64,000 bases of DNA from Micromonospora sp. RHAY321 (lineage in GTDB: Bacteria; Actinomycetota; Actinomycetes; Mycobacteriales; Micromonosporaceae). The notes beneath the pieces were generated by a model, which worked only from the letters and a program-made list of their open reading frames with translations, was not told the origin of the DNA and searched no databases. Shown piece by piece: positions 15,604-22,852 of this stretch (the first letter of the stretch is position 1; the number at the start of each line of letters is the position of its first letter). The translations under genes were made by a program, and so were the position numbers. The stretch covers positions 62,001-126,000 of the forward strand of contig NZ_JAMHIW010000004.1 in NCBI RefSeq assembly GCF_023896955.1, written 5' to 3'.

Positions 15604-17190
15604 TCACGGTGTGGCCGCCTCGCGGCCCTCGTCGGTCGGTAGCGCCGGCAGCAGCAGACGGACCCGCAGCCCTCGCTGGTCGTCGCCGTCGGTCAACGTG
15701 ATGCTGCCGCCCGCGCGGCGCACCAGCTCCCACACGATCGCCAGGCCCAGGCCGGCGCCACCGTCGTCCCGGGCCCGCCCGTCGTCCAGCCGGGTGAACC
15801 GACCGAAGACCCGCCCCCGGTCGGCCACCGGGATCCCCGGGCCGTCGTCGGTCACCGTCACCAGGTGGTACGCCGCCTCCCGGTGACTCGCAGGCGTCGC
15901 CTCGGCGGCGAGCAGGACGCTGCCGCGCGCGTGCCGGACCGCGTTGTCGACCAGGTTGGCCAGCACCCGGCGCAGTTCGTCGGCGTTCCCGACGGTCCAC
16001 AGCGGGCCGCTCGATGGCGCCACCCGCACCGGCGCCGACGGGTACCGGGCGGCGACCTCGGTCAGCAGGGCTCCCAGCTCCACGGGCCCGGTCCCCCGCG
16101 CCGGTGGCGTCTCGTCCAGGCGTGCCAGCAGCAGCAGGTCGTCGACCAGCCGGCTCAGCCGCTCGGTATCGGCGAGCAGGTTGCTGGTCACCGCCGTCCA
16201 GTCGGTACGCCCCGCGAGGCGCTGAGCCACCTCCAGCTCGGTCCGGATGTTGGTCAGTGGGCTGCGCAGCTCGTGTGCCGCGTCGGAGACGAACGCCCGC
16301 TGCCGGTCCCGGGCGGACTCCAGCCGGTCCAGCATCCCGTTCAGGGTGACGGCCAACCGGTGGATCTCGTCGGCCGAGGCGGGCACCGGCAGCCGGCCGG
16401 TCCCCGCCCGCCCGGTGATCTCCTCGGCGCCCCGGCGCAGCGCCTCCACCGGCCGCAGGGTCGCGCCCACCACCCGCCAGGCGACGCCGGCCAGCCCGGC
16501 CACCAGCAGCGGAAACGCCACCAGCAGGATGGTCCGGACCACGTGCGTGCTGTGCCGCACGTCGGCCATCGAGCGGGCGACCAGCACGGTCAGCGGGTCG
16601 GCGGCGGTCCCGGCGGGAACGGTGACCACCCGGACCGGGCCGGCGAGACCGACCCGCTCGGCCGGCACCTCCAGCCGTTGCCGCCGGTCGGGGTCGAGCC
16701 GCTCCGGGCGGACCATCGGCACCAGCCGGTCCGCGTCGATCGAGGCGGCCCGGATTCGACCCTGCGCGTCGACCACCTGGACTCGGACCTGCCCGCCGGC
16801 CACCGGCAGCGGATCGGGCAGCGCGTCCTCGGCGGCGAGCAGGGCGACCGCGTCCGCGGTCCGGAACGCCTCGGTGTCCACGGTGCGCTGCAACACGTAG
16901 CCGAGCGCCCCGAGCAGCACGACCCCGCCGAGCGCCAGCCCGACGGCGAGGCCGAACACGCCGATCGCCATGAGCCGGCCCCGCAGCCCGAGCACCGGCA
17001 GCCGGCCGCGCCACGGCCGGCCGGCGGCGCCCAACCGGCCGTTGGCGGTCCGGTCATCGTCGTGCCCGGTGGGCCGGGCACCCGGTGGAGGCCGGCGTCC
17101 GGCGGTCTCCTCGCCGGCGGTGGTCGCCGGGTCGCCCGCGAGGGCGGGTGGCGTGCCGGCGGTCGGGCCGGCCGGCACGTCGGTGCTCAT
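15604..17190 (-). CDS. Two-component sensor histidine kinase
   Basis: The protein has 528 residues: a disordered N-terminus to about 70, transmembrane helix 1 near 73-100, an extracytoplasmic sensor of about 110 residues, transmembrane helix 2 near 219-243, and HAMP. HisKA contains FVSDAAHELRSPLTNIRTEL with His306. The ATPase domain has N-box LANLVDNAVRHA, G1 DDGPGIP and G2 GAGLGLAIV. The ATG overlaps the regulator stop (ATGA). The divergent neighbour, a LolA-like exported protein, suggests an envelope stimulus, though the ligand is unknown. Confidence 0.93.
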   Translation of the reverse strand: MSTDVPAGPTAGTPPALAGDPATTAGEETAGRRPPPGARPTGHDDDRTANGRLGAAGRPWRGRLPVLGLRGRLMAIGVFGLAVGLALGGVVLLGALGYVLQRTVDTEAFRTADAVALLAAEDALPDPLPVAGGQVRVQVVDAQGRIRAASIDADRLVPMVRPERLDPDRRQRLEVPAERVGLAGPVRVVTVPAGTAADPLTVLVARSMADVRHSTHVVRTILLVAFPLLVAGLAGVAWRVVGATLRPVEALRRGAEEITGRAGTGRLPVPASADEIHRLAVTLNGMLDRLESARDRQRAFVSDAAHELRSPLTNIRTELEVAQRLAGRTDWTAVTSNLLADTERLSRLVDDLLLLARLDETPPARGTGPVELGALLTEVAARYPSAPVRVAPSSGPLWTVGNADELRRVLANLVDNAVRHARGSVLLAAEATPASHREAAYHLVTVTDDGPGIPVADRGRVFGRFTRLDDGRARDDGGAGLGLAIVWELVRRAGGSITLTDGDDQRGLRVRLLLPALPTDEGREAATP

Positions 17191-17843
17191 GTCGCCAGCC
17201 GGTAGCCGGCACCCCGGACGGTCTCCAGCCGGTCGCGGCCGAGCTTGCGCCGCAGGTAGCCGACGTACACCTCGACCGCGTTCGGGGCGGTCTCCAGGCT
17301 CGCGTCCCAGACGTGATCCAGCAGCTCGATCTTGGAGACGACCTGACCGGGCCTGCGCATCAGGTAGTCCAGCAGCGCGAACTCCCGGGCGGTCAACGTC
17401 ACCTCCGCGTCGGCCCGGGTGACCCGCCGCCGGGCCGGGTCCAGCCGCAGGTCGCCGACGGCGAGCACCGCCGGGCGCTCCGGCGCGCCCCGGCGCAGCA
17501 AGGCCCGCAGGCGTGCCAGCAGCACCACGTACGAGAAGGGTTTGGTGAGGTAGTCGTCGGCGCCGCAGTCCAGACCGTCGGCCTGGTCGTACTCGCCGTC
17601 CTTCGCGGAGAGCATCAGCACCGGCAACCAGTGCTGCTCGGCGCGCAGCCGCCGCACCAGCTCGTAGCCGGAGAGGCCGGGCAGCATCACGTCGAGGATC
17701 ATCGCGTCGTACCCGCCGTGCCGGGCCGCATCCAGGCCGGCCGGGCCGGTCGCGGCCACATCCACGGCGAATCCCTCCGCCTGCAGGCCACGTTGCAGGG
17801 CGGCCGCCAACCGGGCCTCGTCCTCCACCACCAGCAACCGCAC
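17187..17843 (-). CDS. OmpR-family response regulator
   Basis: This is a 218-residue receiver plus winged-helix protein. The acidic pocket is Glu7-Asp8, the phosphoacceptor is Asp51 in MILDVMLPGLSG, and switch residues appear in VLMLSAKD and LTKPFSY. The C-terminal Trans_reg_C domain runs from VTLTAREFALLDYLMRRPGQ to VYVGYLRRKLG and VRGAGYRLAT. It is cotranscribed with the kinase that follows. The LolA-like gene diverges 95 bases away and is the obvious candidate target. Confidence 0.94.
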   Translation of the reverse strand: MRLLVVEDEARLAAALQRGLQAEGFAVDVAATGPAGLDAARHGGYDAMILDVMLPGLSGYELVRRLRAEQHWLPVLMLSAKDGEYDQADGLDCGADDYLTKPFSYVVLLARLRALLRRGAPERPAVLAVGDLRLDPARRRVTRADAEVTLTAREFALLDYLMRRPGQVVSKIELLDHVWDASLETAPNAVEVYVGYLRRKLGRDRLETVRGAGYRLAT

Positions 17844-17938
17844 GCTTCAAGGGTGCCACCCGGGTCAATCGAGGCGGATCGGCGTCCTCAGCACGTTCAC
17901 AGCGACCACCGGGCAGGATGGTCGCAGGAGGTGCCACC

Positions 17939-19045
17939 ATGTCCGTTCTGAGAAGCCGTCCTGTCCTGCGTTGGCTGGTCCCGGCGACCGCCGCCGTCGC
18001 CGTCATCGGGGGCGGCGCCGCGATCGGCACGTTCGCCGCCGAGGCCGAACCGAGCCTGCCGCCGCGTACCGCCGCACAGCTCCTGGTCGACCTGCAGACC
18101 TCCCGGCTGGAAGGGCTGTCCGGGACCGTCGTGCAGCGGGCCGACCTCGGTCTGCCGCCGCTGGTGGGGATGGTCCCCGGCAACGACCTGACCACCCTGC
18201 TGAGCGGCACGCACACTCTGCGGGTCTGGTACTCCGGGCCGGAGCGGCAGCGGGTCGCGCTGCTGGACACCCTCGGCGAGCGGGACGTGATCCGCAACGG
18301 CCGGGACGTGTGGACGTGGGACAGCCGCACCAACACCGCCAACCACCGCACTCTCGCCGGCGCCGGCAAGCCGGCCCCCGAGGCCCAGCCGAACCTGCCG
18401 GCCACCCCGCAGCAGGCCGCCGACCTGGCCCTGGGTGCGATCGACCCGAGCACCGAGGTCAACGTCGGGCGGTCGGCCACCGTCGCCGGCCGGGACGCGT
18501 ACGAGCTGGTGCTCCAGCCGCGTGACAAGGACTCGCTGGTGCACCAGCTGCGGATCGCCATCGACGCCAAGCAGCACGTGCCGCTGCGCTTCGAGGTGCT
18601 GGCCAAGGGCAGCGACCAGCCGGCGTTCGAGGTGGCGTTCACCCAGGTCGACTACCGGCGTCCCGACGCCGACCAGTTCACCTTCAACCCGCCGCCCGGT
18701 GTGACCGTCACCGAGGAGACGGCCGAGCGACCGGCCGCGGGACGGCCCGGGCATCCCGCGCCGGCCGGTGACCCGCAGGTACGGGCCGTCGGCACCGGCT
18801 GGACCACCGTGCTGGTCGCCCGCCTCGACGGAGCCACCGGCGGCAAGCCGGCCGGTGACAAGCCGGCCGGGGCACCGGAGACGGACATGTCGAAGCTGCT
18901 CGGCGGGCTGACGGCGGTCAGCGGTGACTGGGGCAGCGGTCGGCTGCTCGCCGGCAAGCTCTTCAGCGTGCTGCTCACCGACGACGGCCGGGTCCTCGCC
19001 GGCGCGGTGACGCCCGAGCGGCTCTACCAGGCCGCCCGCGGCTGA
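17939..19045 (+). CDS. LolA-like exported protein
   Basis: This 368-residue protein has an uncleaved or signal helix at residues 9-35 (RWLVPATAAVAVIGGGAAIG). It then has a LolA/RseB-like beta-barrel region: LSGTVVQRADLGLPPLVG, THTLRVWYSGPERQRVALLD, NGRDVWTWDSRTNT, and VDYRRPDADQFTFNPPPGV. A Gly/Lys/Pro-rich insertion precedes a C-terminal segment. In actinobacteria such proteins are membrane-anchored lipid- or lipoprotein-binding factors rather than true LolA. AGGAGGT precedes the ATG. It is divergent from a two-component system that may control it. Confidence 0.82.
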   Translation: MSVLRSRPVLRWLVPATAAVAVIGGGAAIGTFAAEAEPSLPPRTAAQLLVDLQTSRLEGLSGTVVQRADLGLPPLVGMVPGNDLTTLLSGTHTLRVWYSGPERQRVALLDTLGERDVIRNGRDVWTWDSRTNTANHRTLAGAGKPAPEAQPNLPATPQQAADLALGAIDPSTEVNVGRSATVAGRDAYELVLQPRDKDSLVHQLRIAIDAKQHVPLRFEVLAKGSDQPAFEVAFTQVDYRRPDADQFTFNPPPGVTVTEETAERPAAGRPGHPAPAGDPQVRAVGTGWTTVLVARLDGATGGKPAGDKPAGAPETDMSKLLGGLTAVSGDWGSGRLLAGKLFSVLLTDDGRVLAGAVTPERLYQAARG

Positions 19046-19056
19046 TCGACCGTTGT

Positions 19057-19090
19057 CGCGCCGGGTCGACCCAACGGTCGGCCCGGCGCG
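19057..19090. terminator. Hairpin between convergent LolA-like and SGNH genes
   Basis: A 9-bp perfect stem (CGCGCCGGG/CCCGGCGCG) encloses a loop with further internal pairing. It lies between the two stop codons and can serve both strands. Confidence 0.6.
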
Positions 19091-19098
19091 TCGTCGTG

Positions 19099-19734
19099 TC
19101 AGGCGCCGGTGGTCACGCCGAGGGCGGTGAGGAACGCGTCGGCGAGCACCGCGTGGCCGGGCAGGTGGGGGTGCACCCGGTCGTCGGCCCAGCGCTTCGC
19201 CGGGCTGACCGTCAGCACCCGGTCGAACGCCGCCTGGGTGGGCACGTGCACCGCGTCGAACTCGGCGGCCAGCGCGGCCACCACGGCGGCGTACCGGTCG
19301 GTGTCGGCGCGCTGCGGGTCGCCGCGGTCGGTCTCGATCAGGAACGGGTCGCCGAGGATCAGGCCGCAGCCGGTGGCGTCCACCGCGCGGCGAAGCAGGT
19401 CGCGCAGGGTGCGCTCGTACTCGTCGATCGGGACGGCCTCGTCGGGCCGGTCGCCGTAGCGCCGCCAGATGTCGTTGATGCCGATCATCACGGAGAGCCA
19501 GTCGGGGCGCAGGGCGATCGCGTCCTCCGCCCAGCGGGCGGCCAGGTGCCGCACGGTGTCCCCGCTCACACCCCGGTTGACCCACTCCAGCTCCACCTCG
19601 GGGTGGCGGGCGCTGACCAGGGCGCGGACCAGACTCACATAGCCCTCGCCGTACGGCGCGGCGGCGGCCCGCCGGCCGCAGTCGGTGATGCTGTCGCCGA
19701 TGAAGACCACCCGTTGCCCGGTCCGCAGGATCAT
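19099..19734 (-). CDS. SGNH/GDSL-family hydrolase
   Basis: The 211-residue protein has block I VVFIGDSITDCGR (catalytic Ser), block II Gly in NRGVSGDTV, block III IGINDIWRR (Asn), and block V DRVHPHLPGH with the Asp-x-x-His pair. This is a complete SGNH catalytic set, giving an esterase, lipase or carbohydrate-deacetylase. No signal peptide is visible, so it is probably cytoplasmic. The ATG at 19734 follows an AGGTGGCGG site; an in-frame GTG at 19755 is possible. The substrate is not deducible. Confidence 0.9.
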   Translation of the reverse strand: MILRTGQRVVFIGDSITDCGRRAAAAPYGEGYVSLVRALVSARHPEVELEWVNRGVSGDTVRHLAARWAEDAIALRPDWLSVMIGINDIWRRYGDRPDEAVPIDEYERTLRDLLRRAVDATGCGLILGDPFLIETDRGDPQRADTDRYAAVVAALAAEFDAVHVPTQAAFDRVLTVSPAKRWADDRVHPHLPGHAVLADAFLTALGVTTGA

Positions 19735-19778
19735 CCGCCGCCACCTCGCGATCACCCGGGCGCGCCGGCCCGTCCGGC

Positions 19779-19808
19779 TTGGTCGGAGCCGACGGGACGC
19801 GCTATCTT
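19779..19808 (+). promoter_or_regulatory. Putative helR promoter
   Basis: TTGGTC (19779-19784) and TATCTT (19803-19808) are 18 bases apart. Transcription would start near 19815, leaving a leader of about 70 bases that includes the hairpin at 19832-19851. I could not identify a rifamycin-associated element by eye. Confidence 0.45.
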
Positions 19809-19825
19809 CAACAGTTCTAGGGCAC

Positions 19826-19851
19826 AAAAAAGAACGGCTTGAAAGCCGTTC
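19826..19851 (-). terminator. Hairpin plus T-run in the helR leader, terminator-like on the minus strand
   Basis: GAACGGCTT and AAGCCGTTC (19832-19851) form a 9-bp stem with a 2-base centre (8 bp with TGAA in practice). On the minus strand it is followed by six T residues, giving a textbook intrinsic terminator, which is rare in this DNA. On the plus strand the same hairpin sits in the helR 5' leader after an A-run. Its role could be to block antisense transcription or to shape the helR leader. Confidence 0.6.
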
Positions 19852-19883
19852 CTGCAGAGGATTCTAATCTTAAGGGAGACGGC

Positions 19884-22178
19884 TTGTCAAGGCATTCCGG
19901 CGGTTCCGGCGAATTGCCGCTCGACGACGAGATCGGCCGCGAGCAGGAGTACGTCTCGATGCTCTACGACCGGCTGGACGGGCTGCGTGAGCAGGCCGCC
20001 TCCCGGCTCACCGACGAGCTGCGCAACACCGGCGGCACCCGCCAGGACCGCTCCCAGCGGGACAGCTCGGTAGCGATGTACGCCGACCAGGTCGAGCAGT
20101 TCTCCGCCGTCGAGGACGGGCTCTGTTTCGGTCGTCTCGACGGCGACGACGACTCCCGCCGCTACATCGGCCGAATCGGCATCTTCGACACCACCGGCGA
20201 CTACGACCCCCTGCTGATGGACTGGCGAGCCCCCGCCGCCCGCCCGTTCTACCTCGCCACCGCCGCCAACCCGCAGGGCGTCCGCCGCCGCCGGCACCTG
20301 CGGACCCGCCAGCGGAAGGTGACCGGGCTCAACGACGAGGTGCTCGACATCGACACCGCCGCTCCGGACGCCCACGAGGAACTCACCGGCGAGGCGTCGC
20401 TGCTCGCCGCGCTCAACGCCGGTCGCACCGGCCGGATGCGCGACATCGTGGAGACCATCCAGGCCGAACAGGACCGGATCATCCGCGCCGATCTGCCCGG
20501 GGTGATGGTGGTCCAGGGCGGCCCGGGCACCGGCAAGACGGCCGTCGCGCTGCACCGGGCGGCGTACCTGCTCTACACACACCGGCGGGAGCTGTCCAGC
20601 CGGGGCGTGCTGCTGGTCGGCCCGAACGCGACCTTCCTGCGCTACATCTCCCAGGTGCTGCCCACCCTCGCGGAGACCGGCGTGCTGTTGCGTACCCAGG
20701 GTGATCTCTTTCCCGGGGTCAGCGCGCAACGGGCCGAGCCGGCCGGGACCGCCGCGCTCAAGGGCCGAGCGGTGCTGGCCGAGGTGCTGGCGCTGGCCGT
20801 ACGGGACCGGCAGTGGGTGCCGGACGAGCCGCTGGACATCGAGGTGGAGCGGGAGGCGCTGACCCTCGACCCGGAGACCGTGCGTACCGCCCGGGACCGG
20901 GTGCGCCGCACCGACCGGCCGCACAACCTGGCCCGGGCGCTGTTCGACGTGGAGATCGTGCACGCGCTCGCCGACCAGGTGGCCGAGCGGATCGGCGCCG
21001 ACCCGCTGGGCGGGGACAACCTGCTCGACGAGGCCGACCGGGCCGAGATCCGCCGGGAGTTGCGGGAGGAACCGGAGATCCAGGCCACCCTCGACCGGCT
21101 CTGGCCGGTCCTCACCCCGCAGCGCCTGCTCGCCGACCTGTACGCCGACCCGGACCGGATCGCCGCCGCCGCGCCGATGCTCACCGACGAGGAGCGGGCC
21201 CTGCTGCACCGCGAGCCGGGTGGCTGGACGCCGGCCGACGTGCCGCTGCTGGACGAGGCCGCCGAGCTGCTCGGCGAGGACGAGCGGGCCGCCGCCGCGC
21301 GACTCGATCGCATTCGCCGGATGGAACGGGAGTACGCCGAGGGCGTGCTGGAGATCGCCCGGGGTTCCCGCTCGATCGACGTCGAGGACGAGGCCGAAGG
21401 CGGTGAGATCCTCGGCGTGACCGACCTGATCGACGCGGACCGGCTGCTGGAGCGGCAGGAGGAGGCCGACCGGCTGACCACCGCGCAGCGCGCCGCCGCC
21501 GACCGGAAGTGGGCGTTCGGCCACGTCATCGTGGACGAGGCGCAGGAGTTGTCGCCGATGGCGTGGCGGCTGCTGATGCGCCGCTGCCCCAGCCGGTCCA
21601 TGACGATCGTCGGGGACGTGGCGCAGACCGGCGCGCTCACCGGCACGCCCTCCTGGGCGGACGCCCTCGCCCCGTACGTGGCGCAGCGGTGGCGGTTGAC
21701 CGAGCTGACGGTCAGCTACCGCACCCCCGCCGAAATCATGGCCGTCGCCGCCGACGTACTGGCCGAGATCGACCCGGGCCTGCGGCCCCCGCGCTCGGTG
21801 CGGGAGAGCGGCGTACCGCCGTGGGACCGGGCGGTGCCCGACGAGCAGTTGGCGGCGGAACTGGTCGCCGCGGCCACCCGGGAGGCGACCGCGCTGGCCG
21901 AGGGCCGACTCGGCGTGATCGTGCCGGCCGGTCGGGTGGACGAGCTGGGCGCGGCGGTGACCACCGCGCTGCCGGAGGCCGCCGTGGGCGAGCATCCGGA
22001 GCTGGAGAGCCGGGTGGTGGTGCTGACCGTCGCGCAGGCCAAGGGGCTGGAGTTCGACTCGGTGCTGGTGGTCGACCCGGACCGGATGGTCGCCGAGTCC
22101 CCGCGCGGGCGCAGCGACCTGTACGTCGCGCTCACCCGCGCCACCCAACGCCTCGGCGTCCTGCGGCCCGGCCGCTGA
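19884..22178 (+). CDS. helR: HelD/HelR-type RNA polymerase recycling ATPase
   Basis: This 764-residue superfamily-1 helicase-like protein has an N-terminal coiled coil (EIGREQEYVSMLYDRLDGLR). RYIGRIGIFDTTGDYDPLLM is followed by DWRAPAARPFY, which is characteristic of HelD. Walker A GGPGTGKTAVALHR is near residue 212, the Walker B-type VIVDEAQELSP near 550, and the C-terminal VAQAKGLEFDSVLVVDP and LYVALTRATQRL complete the motor. HelD proteins pull stalled RNA polymerase off DNA; HelR also displaces rifamycins. TTG 19884 is chosen because AAGGGAG lies six bases before it; upstream codons overlap the hairpin. Calling it HelR rather than HelD is inference. Confidence 0.88.
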   Translation: MSRHSGGSGELPLDDEIGREQEYVSMLYDRLDGLREQAASRLTDELRNTGGTRQDRSQRDSSVAMYADQVEQFSAVEDGLCFGRLDGDDDSRRYIGRIGIFDTTGDYDPLLMDWRAPAARPFYLATAANPQGVRRRRHLRTRQRKVTGLNDEVLDIDTAAPDAHEELTGEASLLAALNAGRTGRMRDIVETIQAEQDRIIRADLPGVMVVQGGPGTGKTAVALHRAAYLLYTHRRELSSRGVLLVGPNATFLRYISQVLPTLAETGVLLRTQGDLFPGVSAQRAEPAGTAALKGRAVLAEVLALAVRDRQWVPDEPLDIEVEREALTLDPETVRTARDRVRRTDRPHNLARALFDVEIVHALADQVAERIGADPLGGDNLLDEADRAEIRRELREEPEIQATLDRLWPVLTPQRLLADLYADPDRIAAAAPMLTDEERALLHREPGGWTPADVPLLDEAAELLGEDERAAAARLDRIRRMEREYAEGVLEIARGSRSIDVEDEAEGGEILGVTDLIDADRLLERQEEADRLTTAQRAAADRKWAFGHVIVDEAQELSPMAWRLLMRRCPSRSMTIVGDVAQTGALTGTPSWADALAPYVAQRWRLTELTVSYRTPAEIMAVAADVLAEIDPGLRPPRSVRESGVPPWDRAVPDEQLAAELVAAATREATALAEGRLGVIVPAGRVDELGAAVTTALPEAAVGEHPELESRVVVLTVAQAKGLEFDSVLVVDPDRMVAESPRGRSDLYVALTRATQRLGVLRPGR

Positions 22179-22188
22179 CCCGCGCCGC

Positions 22189-22214
22189 CCCCACCGATCT
22201 GCCGGTCGGTGGGG
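22189..22214. terminator. Hairpin between convergent helR and small gene
   Basis: A 9-bp stem (CCCCACCGA/TCGGTGGGG) with an 8-base loop starts 11 bases after the helR stop. Confidence 0.6.
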
Positions 22215-22241
22215 ACGGGCGGGCAGGACCGCATCGACCGG

Positions 22242-22661
22242 TCAGTCGCTGGACGTGTCCCTGATGGACTTCGCCGGCCCGGTCGCCGACGTGGACTGGT
22301 CGCTGGTGCTGCCGCCCATCGGCGTGCCCAGACCGCCGGTGGTGGCGTCGCCGGTGGTGGTCGGCGCCACCTTGCCCGGGTGCCGTTCCGGCTGCCGGGC
22401 CACCCGACGCACGCTCGCCGGACCCGCGGTGCCACCGGTGGTGGTCACGGCACCCTGACCCCGGGTGGGGCCACCGTCGCGCAGCACCTGCGGGTCGACC
22501 CGTTCGTGCGCCGGATCGAGCGGGTCGTCGCGCTGGATCTGGCTCTGCACGTCGGTACGGGGCACCGTCACCTCGTCGAGGGCGCCCTCGCCGTACACGC
22601 CGCCGGCGATCCTGTCTTCCGCCCGGCGGGCGGCCTGCTGCCGCATGTCGTCCTCACGCAT
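22242..22661 (-). CDS. Hypothetical disordered protein
   Basis: This protein of about 139 residues begins MREDDMRQQAARRAEDRIAG. It continues with charged, Asp/Arg-rich sequence and ends in a Gly/Thr/Ser-rich tail (TTTGDATTGGLGTPMGG). No transmembrane helix, signal or known domain is visible; it is probably intrinsically disordered. ATG 22661 has a GAGG site eight bases upstream, better placed than the in-frame GTG/ATG at 22670 and 22667. It is convergent with helR and divergent from the GDPD gene. Function is unknown. Confidence 0.55.
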   Translation of the reverse strand: MREDDMRQQAARRAEDRIAGGVYGEGALDEVTVPRTDVQSQIQRDDPLDPAHERVDPQVLRDGGPTRGQGAVTTTGGTAGPASVRRVARQPERHPGKVAPTTTGDATTGGLGTPMGGSTSDQSTSATGPAKSIRDTSSD

Positions 22662-22852
22662 GTCCATCACCTCGCAGAAGCTGTGGAACTGATTGCGTGC
22701 CCCGCCACCGGCCGGCCAAACCCGCCGTGACCGGGAGGTCGTCCACCCCGGTTCACCGTCGCGCCGCCCGCCGGCCGCCTACGCGTCTTCCCTGGTGTCC
22801 ATGCTGTCCGGCGACCGGTGGGAGACGCCCGCCGGCAGGAGGGGATGACAGC

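Noticed and set aside
19809..19900. A rifamycin-associated element ahead of helR
   Set aside because: I could not identify one, and I am not certain enough of the consensus to call the partial GGCTTGTCAAGG similarity.
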